Assembly (NCBI GenBank): GCA_028285495.1
Contig: JANQPB010000043.1
Location: forward strand, 62,001 to 126,000
Source: Acidimicrobiales bacterium
Lineage (GTDB): Bacteria > Actinomycetota > Acidimicrobiia > Acidimicrobiales > SZUA-35
Reading direction: 5' to 3'
DNA: 64,000 nt
A program made the translations under genes and the position numbers. A model generated the notes under the pieces. That model had not been told where the DNA came from, did no database searches, and worked only from the letters and a program-made list of their open reading frames with translations. How positions within the stretch are numbered: the stretch's first letter is position 1; each line of letters starts with the position of its first letter. Below, piece after piece: positions 40,746 through 49,721 of this stretch.

Positions 40746-41993
40746 ATGACGACCGAGCCGCAGGGCACCTGGGACCCCCGCTTCGCCGCGGTGGCCGACG
40801 AGTTCGCCCGCAACCTGTCCGAGCGAGGCGAGGTCGGGGCCTCGCTCCACGTCCTCGTCGACGGCGAGCCGGTCGTCGATCTGTGGGGCGGAACCCGGAC
40901 CCTGCCGTCCCCGGCCGGCGCCGATGGCTCCGGCGACGACGGCGGTGGTGCCGCCGAGCCCGCACCCTGGGACGAGGACACGGCCGTCGTGGTCTACTCC
41001 TGCACCAAGGGGGCGACTGCGCTGGCGGCCCACCTGCTCGTCGACCGGGGAGCCTTGGACCTCGACGCACCCGTCGGCGACTACTGGCCCGAGTTCGCGA
41101 CCAACGGCAAGGAGACGGCCACGGTCCGGATGATGCTCAACCACTCGGTTGGGGTGCCCGCCCTGCGCGAGCGGCTCCCGGACGGCGCCTGCACCGACTG
41201 GGAGCTGATGTGCGAGCGGTTGGCGGCCGAGGAGCCCTGGTGGGAGCCGGGCACCCGCAACGGGTACCACATGCTGACGTTCGGGTGGACGGTCGGGGAG
41301 CTGGTCCGGCGGGTGTCCGGCCGCTCGCTCGGCCGGTACTTCGCCGAGGAGGTGGCCGGGCCGCTCGGGGCCGACGTGTGGATCGGACTCCCGGACGCCG
41401 AGGCCGATCGGGTGGCGCCGGTGCTGCAGCCGATCCCCGATCGCGACAACCTGAGCCGCTTCACCCGGGTGCTGCTCGACGACAAGGGCTCGCTCCAGCG
41501 GTTGGCCTGGCTCAACACCGGCGGGTTCGACCCGAACGACCCGGAGGTCCGCCGGGCCGAGATCGGGGGCGGCGGTGGGATTGCCACCGCCCGTGGCCTG
41601 GCCCGGATGTATGGGCCGCTCGCCGCCGGCGGCGGTGATCTCGTGTCGGCGGTCGCGGTCGCCCGGATGGGCGAGGTGTCGGTGGCGACGGGCTGCGACG
41701 CCACGCTGCTGCTGCCGACGCGGTTCGGGCTCGGGTTCATGAAGTCGATGGACAACCGCCGCCGTCCGGCGGGTGAGCGCGATTCGGCGGTGCTGTCGTC
41801 GACCGCCTTCGGGCACGTCGGCGCCGGTGGCTCGATCGGCTTCGCCGACCCGGCGGCGGGGTTGTCGTTCGGGTACGCCATGAACCAGATGGGCAACGGG
41901 ATCCTGCTCAACGAGCGGGGCCAGTCACTGGTCGACGCCACCTACCGGGCGCTCGGTCACACCGACGACTCGACCGGCACCTGGATCCGTTGA
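40746..41993 (+). CDS. Serine hydrolase of the beta-lactamase/EstB family
   Basis: 415 residues. The class C-type fold is indicated by VLVDGEPVVDLWGGTRT, the nucleophile motif YSCTKGATALAAHLLVDRG (SxxK), the YxN-type NGYHMLTFGWTVGEL, and a third box region FGHVGAGGSIGFADP (HVGAGG in place of KTG). Such EstB-like enzymes are esterases or carboxylesterases rather than antibiotic beta-lactamases. No signal peptide. It follows the MFS gene after seven bases and is probably co-transcribed with it. An insert near residues 55-75 is Gly/Ser-rich. Confidence 0.87.
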   Translation: MTTEPQGTWDPRFAAVADEFARNLSERGEVGASLHVLVDGEPVVDLWGGTRTLPSPAGADGSGDDGGGAAEPAPWDEDTAVVVYSCTKGATALAAHLLVDRGALDLDAPVGDYWPEFATNGKETATVRMMLNHSVGVPALRERLPDGACTDWELMCERLAAEEPWWEPGTRNGYHMLTFGWTVGELVRRVSGRSLGRYFAEEVAGPLGADVWIGLPDAEADRVAPVLQPIPDRDNLSRFTRVLLDDKGSLQRLAWLNTGGFDPNDPEVRRAEIGGGGGIATARGLARMYGPLAAGGGDLVSAVAVARMGEVSVATGCDATLLLPTRFGLGFMKSMDNRRRPAGERDSAVLSSTAFGHVGAGGSIGFADPAAGLSFGYAMNQMGNGILLNERGQSLVDATYRALGHTDDSTGTWIR

Positions 41994-42044
41994 GCGCGCG
42001 CCGGCCCGGGCGGCTCGATCCGTTGCTGGCACCGGCCGCACGCC

Positions 42045-42050
42045 TACGAT
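42045..42050 (+). promoter_or_regulatory. -10 box TACGAT for the small membrane protein
   Basis: TACGAT lies 37 bases before the ATG at 42088, which is preceded by GGGAGG. Confidence 0.45.
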
Positions 42051-42087
42051 CGGTGTCGAAGGACAGTCGTCCGTTGCGGGAGGTTCG

Positions 42088-42447
42088 ATGGCCAACAAGT
42101 CGATGATGACCGGGGCAGCCCTGATCGTGCTCGGGGTCGTTGTCACGGTGTTGTCCGACTCGAGCAGCGTGACGTCGTTGATCCCGGCCTTCATCGGGGT
42201 CGTCTTCGTCGCTCTCGGGGCCGCCGCCCGGGCCAGGGCCGACCTGAGCCACCACCTCATGCACGGCGCCGCCGGGTTGGCGCTGCTGGCCGTCGTGGCC
42301 AGCCTCGGGTCGCTCATCAGCCGGGGGAGCACGGGGTGGGCCCTGTTCTCGCAGCTGGCCACGGTGGCCATCGCCGCCGTGTTCCTCGCGCTGGCGGTCG
42401 GGTCGTTCCGGGCCGCCCGCCAGGCCCGGGTCGCCGCCGGGAGCTGA
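42088..42447 (+). CDS. Small four-helix membrane protein
   Basis: 119 residues with four hydrophobic segments: MMTGAALIVLGVVVTVLS, SLIPAFIGVVFVALGAAA, GAAGLALLAVVASLGSLI and LATVAIAAVFLALAVGSF, with short loops and a basic C-terminus. No recognised domain. It has its own promoter-like box and a good ribosome binding site and is flanked by a hydrolase gene and a convergent hydantoinase gene. Unknown function. Confidence 0.75.
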   Translation: MANKSMMTGAALIVLGVVVTVLSDSSSVTSLIPAFIGVVFVALGAAARARADLSHHLMHGAAGLALLAVVASLGSLISRGSTGWALFSQLATVAIAAVFLALAVGSFRAARQARVAAGS

Positions 42448-42509
42448 GACCTCGGTCGCGGCCGGGCCGGACGCCTGCGTCGGGCCCGCCGAGCCGGGCG
42501 GCGCCCCGG

Positions 42510-43883
42510 TCAGGGCCGGCGGAAGCGGGAGCGGGGCGCACGTCGCCCCCGGCCAGGGGCACCGGAGACCCGGGTGCCCCTGGCCACGACCTCGCCCCGG
42601 CTGATCGTCGCCTCCGGCCAGCCGGTGACCTCCCACCCGTCGTAGGGCGAGTAGCCGGCCCGGGAGTGCATCGTCGAGCCGTCGACGACCCTCGTCTCGT
42701 CCGGGTTCCAGATCACCAGGTCGGCATCGGAGCCGGGGGCGATGGTGCCCTTGGCCGGGTAGAGGCCGAAGATGCGGGCCGCGGTGGTGCTGGTGACCTC
42801 GACGAACCTGGCCACCGAGATCCGCCCGGTGGCCACCCCCTCGCTCCACAGAACCGGCAGCATCGTCTCCAGCTCGGCCATGCCGTGGCGCAGCTCCGCC
42901 GCCGTGAGCGACGGGTCGAGCTTGTCGTCGAGGGTCCAGGGGGCGTGGTCGGTGCAGACCGTGCTCACGGTGCCGTCGGCCACGCCGGCCCACAGCGCAT
43001 CCCGGTCGGCGTCGGTCCGCAGCGGCGGGGCGCCGGCGTACTTGGCCCCGTCCGGCTCGGCGAAGCGACTGCGCTCCAGGTGCAGGTAGATCGGCCGGGT
43101 CTCGACGTAGAGCGGGAGGCCACGGGAGCGGCCGGCCCGGCAGGCGGCCAGGGCGGCGGCGCTGGACAGGTGGACCACGTAGGTGGCCGCCCCGGTCGTG
43201 GCGCAGTAGCCGACGGCCCGCTCCGTCGCGATCCGCTCGGCCTCGACGGGGCGGCTCTCGGGGAAGTGCTCGGCCCCGGTGTGGCCGGCCTCGGTCAGCG
43301 CCGTGCCGCAGCAGTGGAGGATGGCCGGGTCCTCGCAGTGCACGGCGACGACGGAGCCGGCCTCGGCGGCGGCGCCCATCGCCGCCAGGTAGCCGTCGAC
43401 GTGGCGGTCGAAGCGGCGGAACGACAGGAAGACCTTGATCGACGGGTGCCCCGATGCGGCCAGGTCGTCGATGGCGGCGACCTCGTCACCGCTCGGGTCC
43501 ATGAGGACCGGGTGCTGGAAGTGGTCGACGATGGCGTTGGCCTCGGCGTCGGCCACGTCGCGGGCCAGCCCGTCTGCCATCGACTCACCGCCCTGGGGGA
43601 ACGACATGTTCCCGATGCAGGTGATGCCGCCGGCCGCCGCCGCACGGGTGCCCGACTCGAAGTCGTCGACCCACCGCCACGATCCGGGCCCCGAGCCGGG
43701 GGCGGTCAGGTGCACGTGGGCGTCGATGCCCCCGGGCAGCACGTAGCGTCCGGTGGCGTCGAGCTCGTCGTCGCCGCCCATCGCCCCGCCGAGCTGCACG
43801 ATCCGCCCGTCGGCCACCCCGACATCGAGGACCGCCTCAAGCCCGCCGGTCACCACGGTGCCGTTGCGGATCACGAGGTCCAT
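42510..43883 (-). CDS. Dihydropyrimidinase/hydantoinase-family amidohydrolase
   Basis: 457 residues. The metal-dependent hydrolase core is clear: VIRNGTVVTGG at the start, GGIDAHVHLTAPG (HxH), HPSIKVFLSF with the Lys that is carboxylated in D-hydantoinases, VHCED (His), VVHLSS (His) and CTDHAPW (Asp). It opens cyclic amides such as hydantoins, dihydropyrimidines or allantoin. The molybdenum hydroxylase at 26.8 kb could in principle feed purine breakdown, but the two genes are far apart and not obviously linked. The RTX-sigma gene ends 51 bp upstream on the same strand. Confidence 0.87.
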   Translation of the reverse strand: MDLVIRNGTVVTGGLEAVLDVGVADGRIVQLGGAMGGDDELDATGRYVLPGGIDAHVHLTAPGSGPGSWRWVDDFESGTRAAAAGGITCIGNMSFPQGGESMADGLARDVADAEANAIVDHFQHPVLMDPSGDEVAAIDDLAASGHPSIKVFLSFRRFDRHVDGYLAAMGAAAEAGSVVAVHCEDPAILHCCGTALTEAGHTGAEHFPESRPVEAERIATERAVGYCATTGAATYVVHLSSAAALAACRAGRSRGLPLYVETRPIYLHLERSRFAEPDGAKYAGAPPLRTDADRDALWAGVADGTVSTVCTDHAPWTLDDKLDPSLTAAELRHGMAELETMLPVLWSEGVATGRISVARFVEVTSTTAARIFGLYPAKGTIAPGSDADLVIWNPDETRVVDGSTMHSRAGYSPYDGWEVTGWPEATISRGEVVARGTRVSGAPGRGRRAPRSRFRRP

Positions 43884-43934
43884 GCCGGCTGATCCTCACA
43901 TGGGGCCCGGGCGGACGCAACCCGCCGGGGTCGG

Positions 43935-45776
43935 CTAGGGGGTGCCGGTGGTCGACTCGCAGGTGGGATGGACCGCATCGGTCGGGGCGACCGGTTGCGG
44001 GGCCGTCGTCGTCGTGACCTGGGGCTCCTCGGCGCCGTCGACCTTCTCCTCGGCCGTCTCGTCGCTCGCCGGCTCGTCGCCGACTCGCTCGGACGAGGCC
44101 ACCGGCTCGGGCTGGGGGACCCGGCAGACGTCGTCACCGGGGCCGCCGATCAACACGTCGGGCTCGCTCTCACCGTCGAGCCGGTCGTCGCCCTTGTCGC
44201 CGTCGAGGTAGTCGGTCCCGCTGCCGCCCATCAGCTGGTCGTCGCCCGACCCGCCGTCGACGGTGTCGGTGCCGGACGACGCCCACACCCGGTCGTCGCC
44301 GCTGTTGGTGTCGACGGTGTCGTTGCCACCGCCGGACCACACGCGGTCGTCGCCGTCGCCGGTGGTGATCGTGTCGTTCCCCGCGCCGCCACAGACCCGG
44401 TCGTCGCCCGGGCCGGTGATGATCGTGTCGTTGCCGCCGAGCCCGATCACGAGGTCGGGACGGTCACCTCCGGACACGTCGATCACGTCGTCACCCTCGG
44501 TCCCGACCATGACGTCGAATCCCTGGTCGACCAGCTCGGCCCACGTGCCCTTGCTGCCGCAGTTGAGGACCTCGTTCGAGGCCATCATGGCTGCGATGTC
44601 GACGCCGGGCGGGACCCCGACCGGTCGCTCGACCACCCAGTAGTGGCGGGCCGGGCTGGCGTCGACGTTGCCGATCCGATCGACGGCCCTGACCTCGAAC
44701 AGGTGCCCGCCCTCGGCCAGGCCGGTTGCGGTGAAGGGGCTGGAGCACGGCTCGAACGGGGCTCCGTCGAGGCTGCACTCGAACCGCTCGATGCCCGAGG
44801 TGGCGTCGATGCCCTCGAAGTGGAAGGTGGCGGCGAACGGGTCGGCGGCCGCTCCCTCGTCGGCGCCGTCGCCGTCGGCCCCGGGGTGGATGGCGATCGA
44901 GGTGTCGGGGGCGACGCCGTCGCCCGGCTCGACCACCCCGCCGGCGTCGAACCCGTCGGTCTGGTCGCTGGTCTCGGCCCGGTCGGAGCTGTAGCCGGCG
45001 CTCGGCGACGGGCCCTCCGAGACGGTCGGGATGCCGTCGTCGCGGCCGATGTCGGTCAGGGCCAGCACCAGCCCGCCGATCACGAGAACCGACAGCAGGG
45101 CCGCTGCGGTCAGGGCCCGGATGGCCCGACGCTGGAGGCCCTTGACCGCGGTGAGGGTCCGGCCGGTCCGGTTGGCGGTCTCCTCGATCGACAGGTCGTC
45201 GAGGAACCGCATCTGCAGCACCTCGCGCTGGTCCGAGGTCAGCGAGGCCAGGAGGTCGTCGACGTAGTGGCGCTCGGTCACGGCGTCCTCGACGCCGGAC
45301 GTCGGGGGCAGCAGCGCCTCCATCGAGTCCTGCTCGCGGTACTCGACCGGCTTGAGCGAGCGCCGCTCGTCGATCACCCGACTCCTGGCGATGCGGTAGA
45401 GGTAGGCCCACATCTGGCCGGGGGTGTCGAAGCTGAGGCGGTCGAGTCGGGCCAGGAACTCGACCATGACCGTGCCGGCGATGCCCTCGGGATCGTTGGC
45501 GCCGCGGCCGGCGGCGAAGGCGGTGAGCTGCGGCAGGCAGTGCGACGAGAGCGACTCGCGGGCCCAGATCTCGCCGGAGGCGGCTGCGTCGAGGGTGTCA
45601 CGCAACCAGGCCGACTCCGACCCGTTGCCGTTGCTCGAGCCGTGACCGTTGCCGGACCCGTTGGTCTCGCCGCTCGCGTGGCGCACGCCGTTTGCTCCAC
45701 CGGCGCCGTTGCCGTTGGTCGACTGGCCGTTGGAGGAAAGCACTGTGCTCGAGGGCACTGTCGGGGGGCCTGCCAT
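43935..45776 (-). CDS. ECF-type sigma factor fused to a transmembrane helix and RTX calcium-binding ectodomain
   Basis: 613 residues in one uninterrupted frame. Residues 11-55 are low-complexity Ser/Asn/Gly. Residues 65-140 are sigma region 2 (MWAYLYRIARSRVIDERR at its end). Residues 165-220 are region 4 (LTSDQREVLQMRFLDDLSIE, then RTLTAVKGLQRRAIRAL). The last region-4 helix runs straight into one transmembrane span (221-241, LLSVLVIGGLVLALTDIG). The basic residues before it predict N-in/C-out topology. Outside follow an acidic linker, an Ig-like domain (about 320-385; RFECSLDGAPFEPCSSPF), about 13 RTX nonapeptides (424-550; GGNDTIITG, GGNDTVDTN and others), and a Thr-rich tail. It would be a membrane-held sigma factor that could be freed by proteolysis in response to calcium or surface state; the mechanism is inference. 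Confidence 0.85.
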   Translation of the reverse strand: MAGPPTVPSSTVLSSNGQSTNGNGAGGANGVRHASGETNGSGNGHGSSNGNGSESAWLRDTLDAAASGEIWARESLSSHCLPQLTAFAAGRGANDPEGIAGTVMVEFLARLDRLSFDTPGQMWAYLYRIARSRVIDERRSLKPVEYREQDSMEALLPPTSGVEDAVTERHYVDDLLASLTSDQREVLQMRFLDDLSIEETANRTGRTLTAVKGLQRRAIRALTAAALLSVLVIGGLVLALTDIGRDDGIPTVSEGPSPSAGYSSDRAETSDQTDGFDAGGVVEPGDGVAPDTSIAIHPGADGDGADEGAAADPFAATFHFEGIDATSGIERFECSLDGAPFEPCSSPFTATGLAEGGHLFEVRAVDRIGNVDASPARHYWVVERPVGVPPGVDIAAMMASNEVLNCGSKGTWAELVDQGFDVMVGTEGDDVIDVSGGDRPDLVIGLGGNDTIITGPGDDRVCGGAGNDTITTGDGDDRVWSGGGNDTVDTNSGDDRVWASSGTDTVDGGSGDDQLMGGSGTDYLDGDKGDDRLDGESEPDVLIGGPGDDVCRVPQPEPVASSERVGDEPASDETAEEKVDGAEEPQVTTTTAPQPVAPTDAVHPTCESTTGTP

Positions 45777-45866
45777 CGGTGCTCCGTTGTCCGGTGCGTT
45801 GTCTCGTCGAAATCACCCGGACGACCGCGGACCCGTTGCCGAGCCTGATCGTCCAGGAACGCAACC

Positions 45867-45879
45867 GGTTCGAAGAACC
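45867..45879. promoter_or_regulatory. Small dyad in the leader of the sigma-RTX gene
   Basis: GGTTC-GAA-GAACC, about 90 bp upstream of the sigma-RTX start, within the 264-bp gap to the DUF1501 gene. It also overlaps AACCGGTT. It could be an operator; no experimental or family link is visible, and no clear -10 box was found nearby. Confidence 0.3.
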
Positions 45880-46040
45880 CGCCGGGATACCGGCTGCGCC
45901 GCCTTTTCTCTTCCGTGGTTTGCTACGTGTCCACGACACGCCCGCGTGGTGCGAGCGTACCGAGCCTCGTCGGGGATCCGCAATCTCTCCGACACACAAC
46001 CGACATCCGCCGGAGGTGGCGGCCCGGTGTCGGGGCGGCC

Positions 46041-47366
46041 TCAGCCCCGGGTGAGGCCAAGGTCGCCCTGCTGCTGATACGTGGGGAAGACGACGCCCAG
46101 GTCGGTCACGCCGACCCGCTGGCGCACGATCTCCGACGCCACCTTGCGGAAGTCGGTGAACACCGTCAGGTCGCCGTGCTGGCGATCGTCGGCGATCACG
46201 TCCGGGTAGTCGTCGCCGAACACGCCGCCCCGGATCCCGGCGCCCATCGCCAGGTGGGTGGCGGCACGACCGTGGTCGGTGCCCCGGTTGCCGTTCTCGT
46301 TGATCGTGCGGCCGAACTCGGTCAGGACGAGCACGGTGATGCCATCGAGGCCGTTGGTGTCGTTGGCGAAGCCGGCCAGGGCACCGGCCAGCTCGCTCGC
46401 CTTGTCCTGAAACCGCCCGTTGCCGACGACGCCGTGGTTGCGGTGATGGTCCCAGCCGCCGAAGTCGACCGCTGCGGCCCGAACGCCGAGACCGGCCTCG
46501 AGCAGCGAGGCCAGCTCGCTGAACCGCCGGCCGAGGCCGGTGTCGGGGTAGCCCGGCCTGGTGCCCGACTCGATGGCCTCGACCCGTTCGACGACGTCGA
46601 GCACGGTGCGCCCCTCGGCCGACACGCTGTCGCCCCCGCTGTAGAGGGCTCGCAGGGCCTGGCTGGCCCGGTCGCGGTTGCGGAACGGGCCGATGCCGAA
46701 CGATCCGAGGTTGGGGATGGACACAGCGCCCTGGCCGCCGCTGAGCAGCTTGGACCGGGTGGACGTGTTGACCGCAGGGATGGCCCCGCCCGAGCCGAGC
46801 AGGTTGATCATCCGGCCGAGCCAGCCTCCGCCGACGTTGCTCGAGGCCGAGCCGGCGGTGACGTACTTCGTGGCCGAGAAGTGGCTCCGTGACGCGCTCT
46901 CCGACGGCGGCAGGCCGGTGGCCGGGATCACGGCGAGACGGCCCCGGGCCCAGAGGGCGTCGTACAGGGGCTTCATCGCCGGATGGAGACCAACGACCCC
47001 GTCGAGGCCGGATGGGAACACGGCGTTGCCGTTGGCGCTGCCGCTGGTCAGCGGCAGGGCGCCGCCGTTCTGCCCCGGCGGGGCGACGGCGATGTTCGGC
47101 CGGAGCCGGCGGTACGAGTCGTAGCCGTACGGCGGGGCCATCGTGAGGCCATCGGCGCCACCGCGGAGGAAGACGACGACAAACGTGTCGCCGCCACCGC
47201 CGTCGGTCGGAGCGGCCAGGGCCAGCGTGGTGCCGAGGCCGGTGACGGCCATGGTGGCGGCGCCGGCCACGCCGACCCCGGAAGCGGCGAGGAACGCCCG
47301 CCGGCTCGTGATCGGGCCGCCGGTCGACGTCTGGTCGAGTTCGCAGGTCATCGGACGGTCCTTCAT
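46041..47366 (-). CDS. DUF1501 family secreted protein
   Basis: 441 residues. A twin-arginine signal is present (SRRAFLAASGVGVAGAATMAV). The DUF1501 core follows: TFVVVFLRGGADGLTMAPPYG, YDSYRRLRPNIAV, GLHPAMKPLYDALWARGRLAVIPATG, RSHFSATKYVTAG, DFGGWDHHRN, VLTEFGRTINENGNRGTDHGRAATHLAMG and GDYPD-like DDYPDVIAD. The fold is that of alkaline-phosphatase/sulfatase relatives. Start at 47366 overlaps the stop of DUF1800 (ATGA); MTCELD at 47351 is an alternative. DUF1501 and DUF1800 genes commonly occur as a pair; their joint role is unknown. Confidence 0.88.
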   Translation of the reverse strand: MKDRPMTCELDQTSTGGPITSRRAFLAASGVGVAGAATMAVTGLGTTLALAAPTDGGGGDTFVVVFLRGGADGLTMAPPYGYDSYRRLRPNIAVAPPGQNGGALPLTSGSANGNAVFPSGLDGVVGLHPAMKPLYDALWARGRLAVIPATGLPPSESASRSHFSATKYVTAGSASSNVGGGWLGRMINLLGSGGAIPAVNTSTRSKLLSGGQGAVSIPNLGSFGIGPFRNRDRASQALRALYSGGDSVSAEGRTVLDVVERVEAIESGTRPGYPDTGLGRRFSELASLLEAGLGVRAAAVDFGGWDHHRNHGVVGNGRFQDKASELAGALAGFANDTNGLDGITVLVLTEFGRTINENGNRGTDHGRAATHLAMGAGIRGGVFGDDYPDVIADDRQHGDLTVFTDFRKVASEIVRQRVGVTDLGVVFPTYQQQGDLGLTRG

Positions 47367-49429
47367 CGGGTCTGGAAGATCGGGTGGGCGAGCAGGAGCG
47401 ACACCATGTCGGCGACCTCCCGCTCGTCTGCGGTGCCGGCCGGCTCGGCCGGGTCGAGGCCGGCACCCGTCGCCACCGCCGCCAGCTCGGCCGCCGGCCT
47501 GGTGCCGAGACCGAGCTGCACGGCCAGGCCGCCGGCCAGCTCCTGGGCGGTCGATCCGCCGGCCGCCGACCGCAGGCTGTCGACGTTGGTCCGGATGCCG
47601 TTGACCCGGTTGCGGGCCACCCTCGCCCCCATCTGCCAGCGCTGGGTCAGGCCGTGGGTGGTGAGCCAGTGGTTGGCGCGCTCCGGGAAGCCGTCCGGTT
47701 GGCTCCAGGTCCACGGCTGGTTGTCCATCGTCTGCAGGGCGCTCCGGATCGCCCTGGCCGCACCGCTGTCGGGCCCGGAGGCCATCTCGGCACCGGTCGC
47801 CCGTAGGGCGGCGGCCACGTACTCGATCGGCCGCCGCAGCTTCTGGCCGGCCGAGCTGGCGAAGGCGTCGCTGGTCAGCACGTGGCGGAGCGTCGGCACG
47901 ATCCGGGTGTCGTTGGCCAGGTAGACCCGGGCGGTCGAGTCGATCAGCGAGGCCGGCGGGTCGTCGGAGACGAACCGGAGGCACAGCTTGCGGGCGATGT
48001 GGCGAGCGGTCGACGGGTGGGTGACCAGGAACTGCAGCAGCGAGTCGCCGGTCGCCTTGCCGGTGGTGCTCCCCCTGGTCCAGGCCCCGTTCAGCAGCGA
48101 GATGTCGCCCCGGTGGTGGTGGTCGCCGCGGAAGGTGAAGGACGAGTAGTCGCCCGCCTTGCGGTCGGTGACGATCGACCAGCCCGACATCGCCATCGCC
48201 GCGGCCCGGACGTCGGCCTCGGTGTAGACGTGGTTGCCGTTCTCGTCGATGCCGAGGGTGTGGAGCTCGAGCAGCTCGCGGCCGTAGTTCTCGTTGAGGC
48301 CCTGGTTTGCGTTGGCGTTGCTGCCGTCGTTGTCGAGATAGGTCAGCATCGCCGGCGAGTGGGCGGTGGCGACCAGCAGGTCGCGGAACGAGCCCATGGC
48401 GTTCGGCCTGATCACGTTCTCCTGGTGATCGGCCACGAGGTGGCGGGTCCGACCGTCGCCGAACAACTCGACGTTGAAGTGGTCGGCCCACAGCTGGCAC
48501 ATCATCTCGTAGAGCTGGTGCCGGCTGTAGACCGCACGCAACACGGTGGCGTGGGTCAACTGGAGCTGGAGCTTGTTGCCCTGCCTGCTCGCTGCGTCGT
48601 ACGCAGCCTTGGAGGCGCCGCGGTTCATCAGGCCGTAGCCGTCGAGGAGGGACTCGGCCTGCGGGTCCGGGCCGGTGCGGGCCAGTTGGTCGGCGATGTA
48701 GCCGCCCGCGCTCCGACGCCGGATCTCGGCCATCAGCGATGGGCTGGCCCCGAACGTGACCCGGCTGGCCACGAGGGCGACGCTGGCGCCGGTGGTGACC
48801 GGCGGCTGGTCGGTCGGGTTCGTCGGATCGTCGGTCGGCCGGGCCACGCCGCCGTCCCCGCCGGTGTCGGAGCCGCCGCCGGTCTGGTCGGAGCCGCCGC
48901 CGGTGTCGGAGCCCGGCTGCTCGTCCTCCATCACCTCCCCGCCGTCCATGGGGTCGTTCGAGGGTGGACCGGTGGTCGGGGGGTCGGCCGGCGGGTCGGG
49001 ATCGACGACCACCACCATCGGATCGTCGGGCGAGCCGCCGCCGGCGCCCCCCTGGGTCGGGATGGTGGCGTCGGCCTGATCGGCGACCGGGAGCAGCACC
49101 TGGTCGAGCTCGGGGCCGGTGGCGGTCGGGGTCGGGACCGGCAGCGCCGCCGGCTCACCCGAGCCGTCGAGGGTGACCCGGAGTGGGGCGGCGCCGGAGG
49201 CATCGGTCGCCGCTCCCACTCCCGGGTCGCCGCCGCCGGACGGTGACGAGGCCGGCGTCGGTCGTAGTCCCGTGGCTTCCTGCTCGCCGCTCTGGCGGCA
49301 GGCGGCGGCGAGGAGGCCGAGGGCCGCGACCCCGAGCGCCCGCCGTCGAGGTATCGACGCCGTCCTGGTCTCGGGCTCCGTGGCCGGGTCGTCCGGCGCC
49401 GGGTCATCGGTCGTGACGTGGTCGGTCAT
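47363..49429 (-). CDS. DUF1800 family secreted lipoprotein-like protein
   Basis: 688 residues. The N-terminus carries RRRALGVAALGLLAAACRQSG, which reads both as a Tat-like signal and as a lipobox (LAAAC). Residues 40-215 are a Pro/Ser/Gly/Thr-rich linker with repeated GGSDTGG-type units. The DUF1800 domain begins near residue 245: ASRVTFGASPSLMAEIRRRSAGGYIADQLA, then LYEMMCQLWADHFNVEL, SPAMLTYLDNDGSNA, NENYGRELLELHTLGIDENGNHVYTEADVRAAAMAMSGWS, and FRGDHHHRGDISLLNGAWTRGSTTG. It probably anchors to the outside of the membrane and works with the coupled DUF1501 product. Confidence 0.88.
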   Translation of the reverse strand: MTDHVTTDDPAPDDPATEPETRTASIPRRRALGVAALGLLAAACRQSGEQEATGLRPTPASSPSGGGDPGVGAATDASGAAPLRVTLDGSGEPAALPVPTPTATGPELDQVLLPVADQADATIPTQGGAGGGSPDDPMVVVVDPDPPADPPTTGPPSNDPMDGGEVMEDEQPGSDTGGGSDQTGGGSDTGGDGGVARPTDDPTNPTDQPPVTTGASVALVASRVTFGASPSLMAEIRRRSAGGYIADQLARTGPDPQAESLLDGYGLMNRGASKAAYDAASRQGNKLQLQLTHATVLRAVYSRHQLYEMMCQLWADHFNVELFGDGRTRHLVADHQENVIRPNAMGSFRDLLVATAHSPAMLTYLDNDGSNANANQGLNENYGRELLELHTLGIDENGNHVYTEADVRAAAMAMSGWSIVTDRKAGDYSSFTFRGDHHHRGDISLLNGAWTRGSTTGKATGDSLLQFLVTHPSTARHIARKLCLRFVSDDPPASLIDSTARVYLANDTRIVPTLRHVLTSDAFASSAGQKLRRPIEYVAAALRATGAEMASGPDSGAARAIRSALQTMDNQPWTWSQPDGFPERANHWLTTHGLTQRWQMGARVARNRVNGIRTNVDSLRSAAGGSTAQELAGGLAVQLGLGTRPAAELAAVATGAGLDPAEPAGTADEREVADMVSLLLAHPIFQTR

Positions 49430-49680
49430 ACGCCTACCTGCAGAGGGTCGGATCGGGGGGATGGTGCTCAGCGGGGGTCGGTGGTGGGGACGCCCGCCGG
49501 GCTCGGTCCGCTTGCCTCCGGACCAGCTCGACACCGCCGGTACAACCGATGGGCCCCGGCGACGGCGATACGGGCGGCGGGTAGAAATTCCCAGGCCGCC
49601 GGTCGGTCGTCGCGCCGTGCTCGCAGCCGTTCGTCCGGCGCTGGGTCGGCCAGCTCACCCGGTGCTCGGCGGGTCGGGAC

Positions 49681-49686
49681 TACAAT
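49681..49686 (+). promoter_or_regulatory. -10 box TACAAT for the rml operon
   Basis: TACAAT, the closest match to a consensus -10 box in the window, 35 bp upstream of the rmlC start. The rest of the 292-bp divergent gap (49430-49721) showed no other signal. Confidence 0.55.
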
Positions 49687-49721
49687 CGGGGGTGCTGGGC
49701 TAGGTGGAGGGTGACGTCGCC

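Noticed and set aside
40746..41993. Antibiotic-resistance beta-lactamase
   Set aside because: No signal peptide and a HVGAGG third box instead of KTG, which fits EstB-type esterases.
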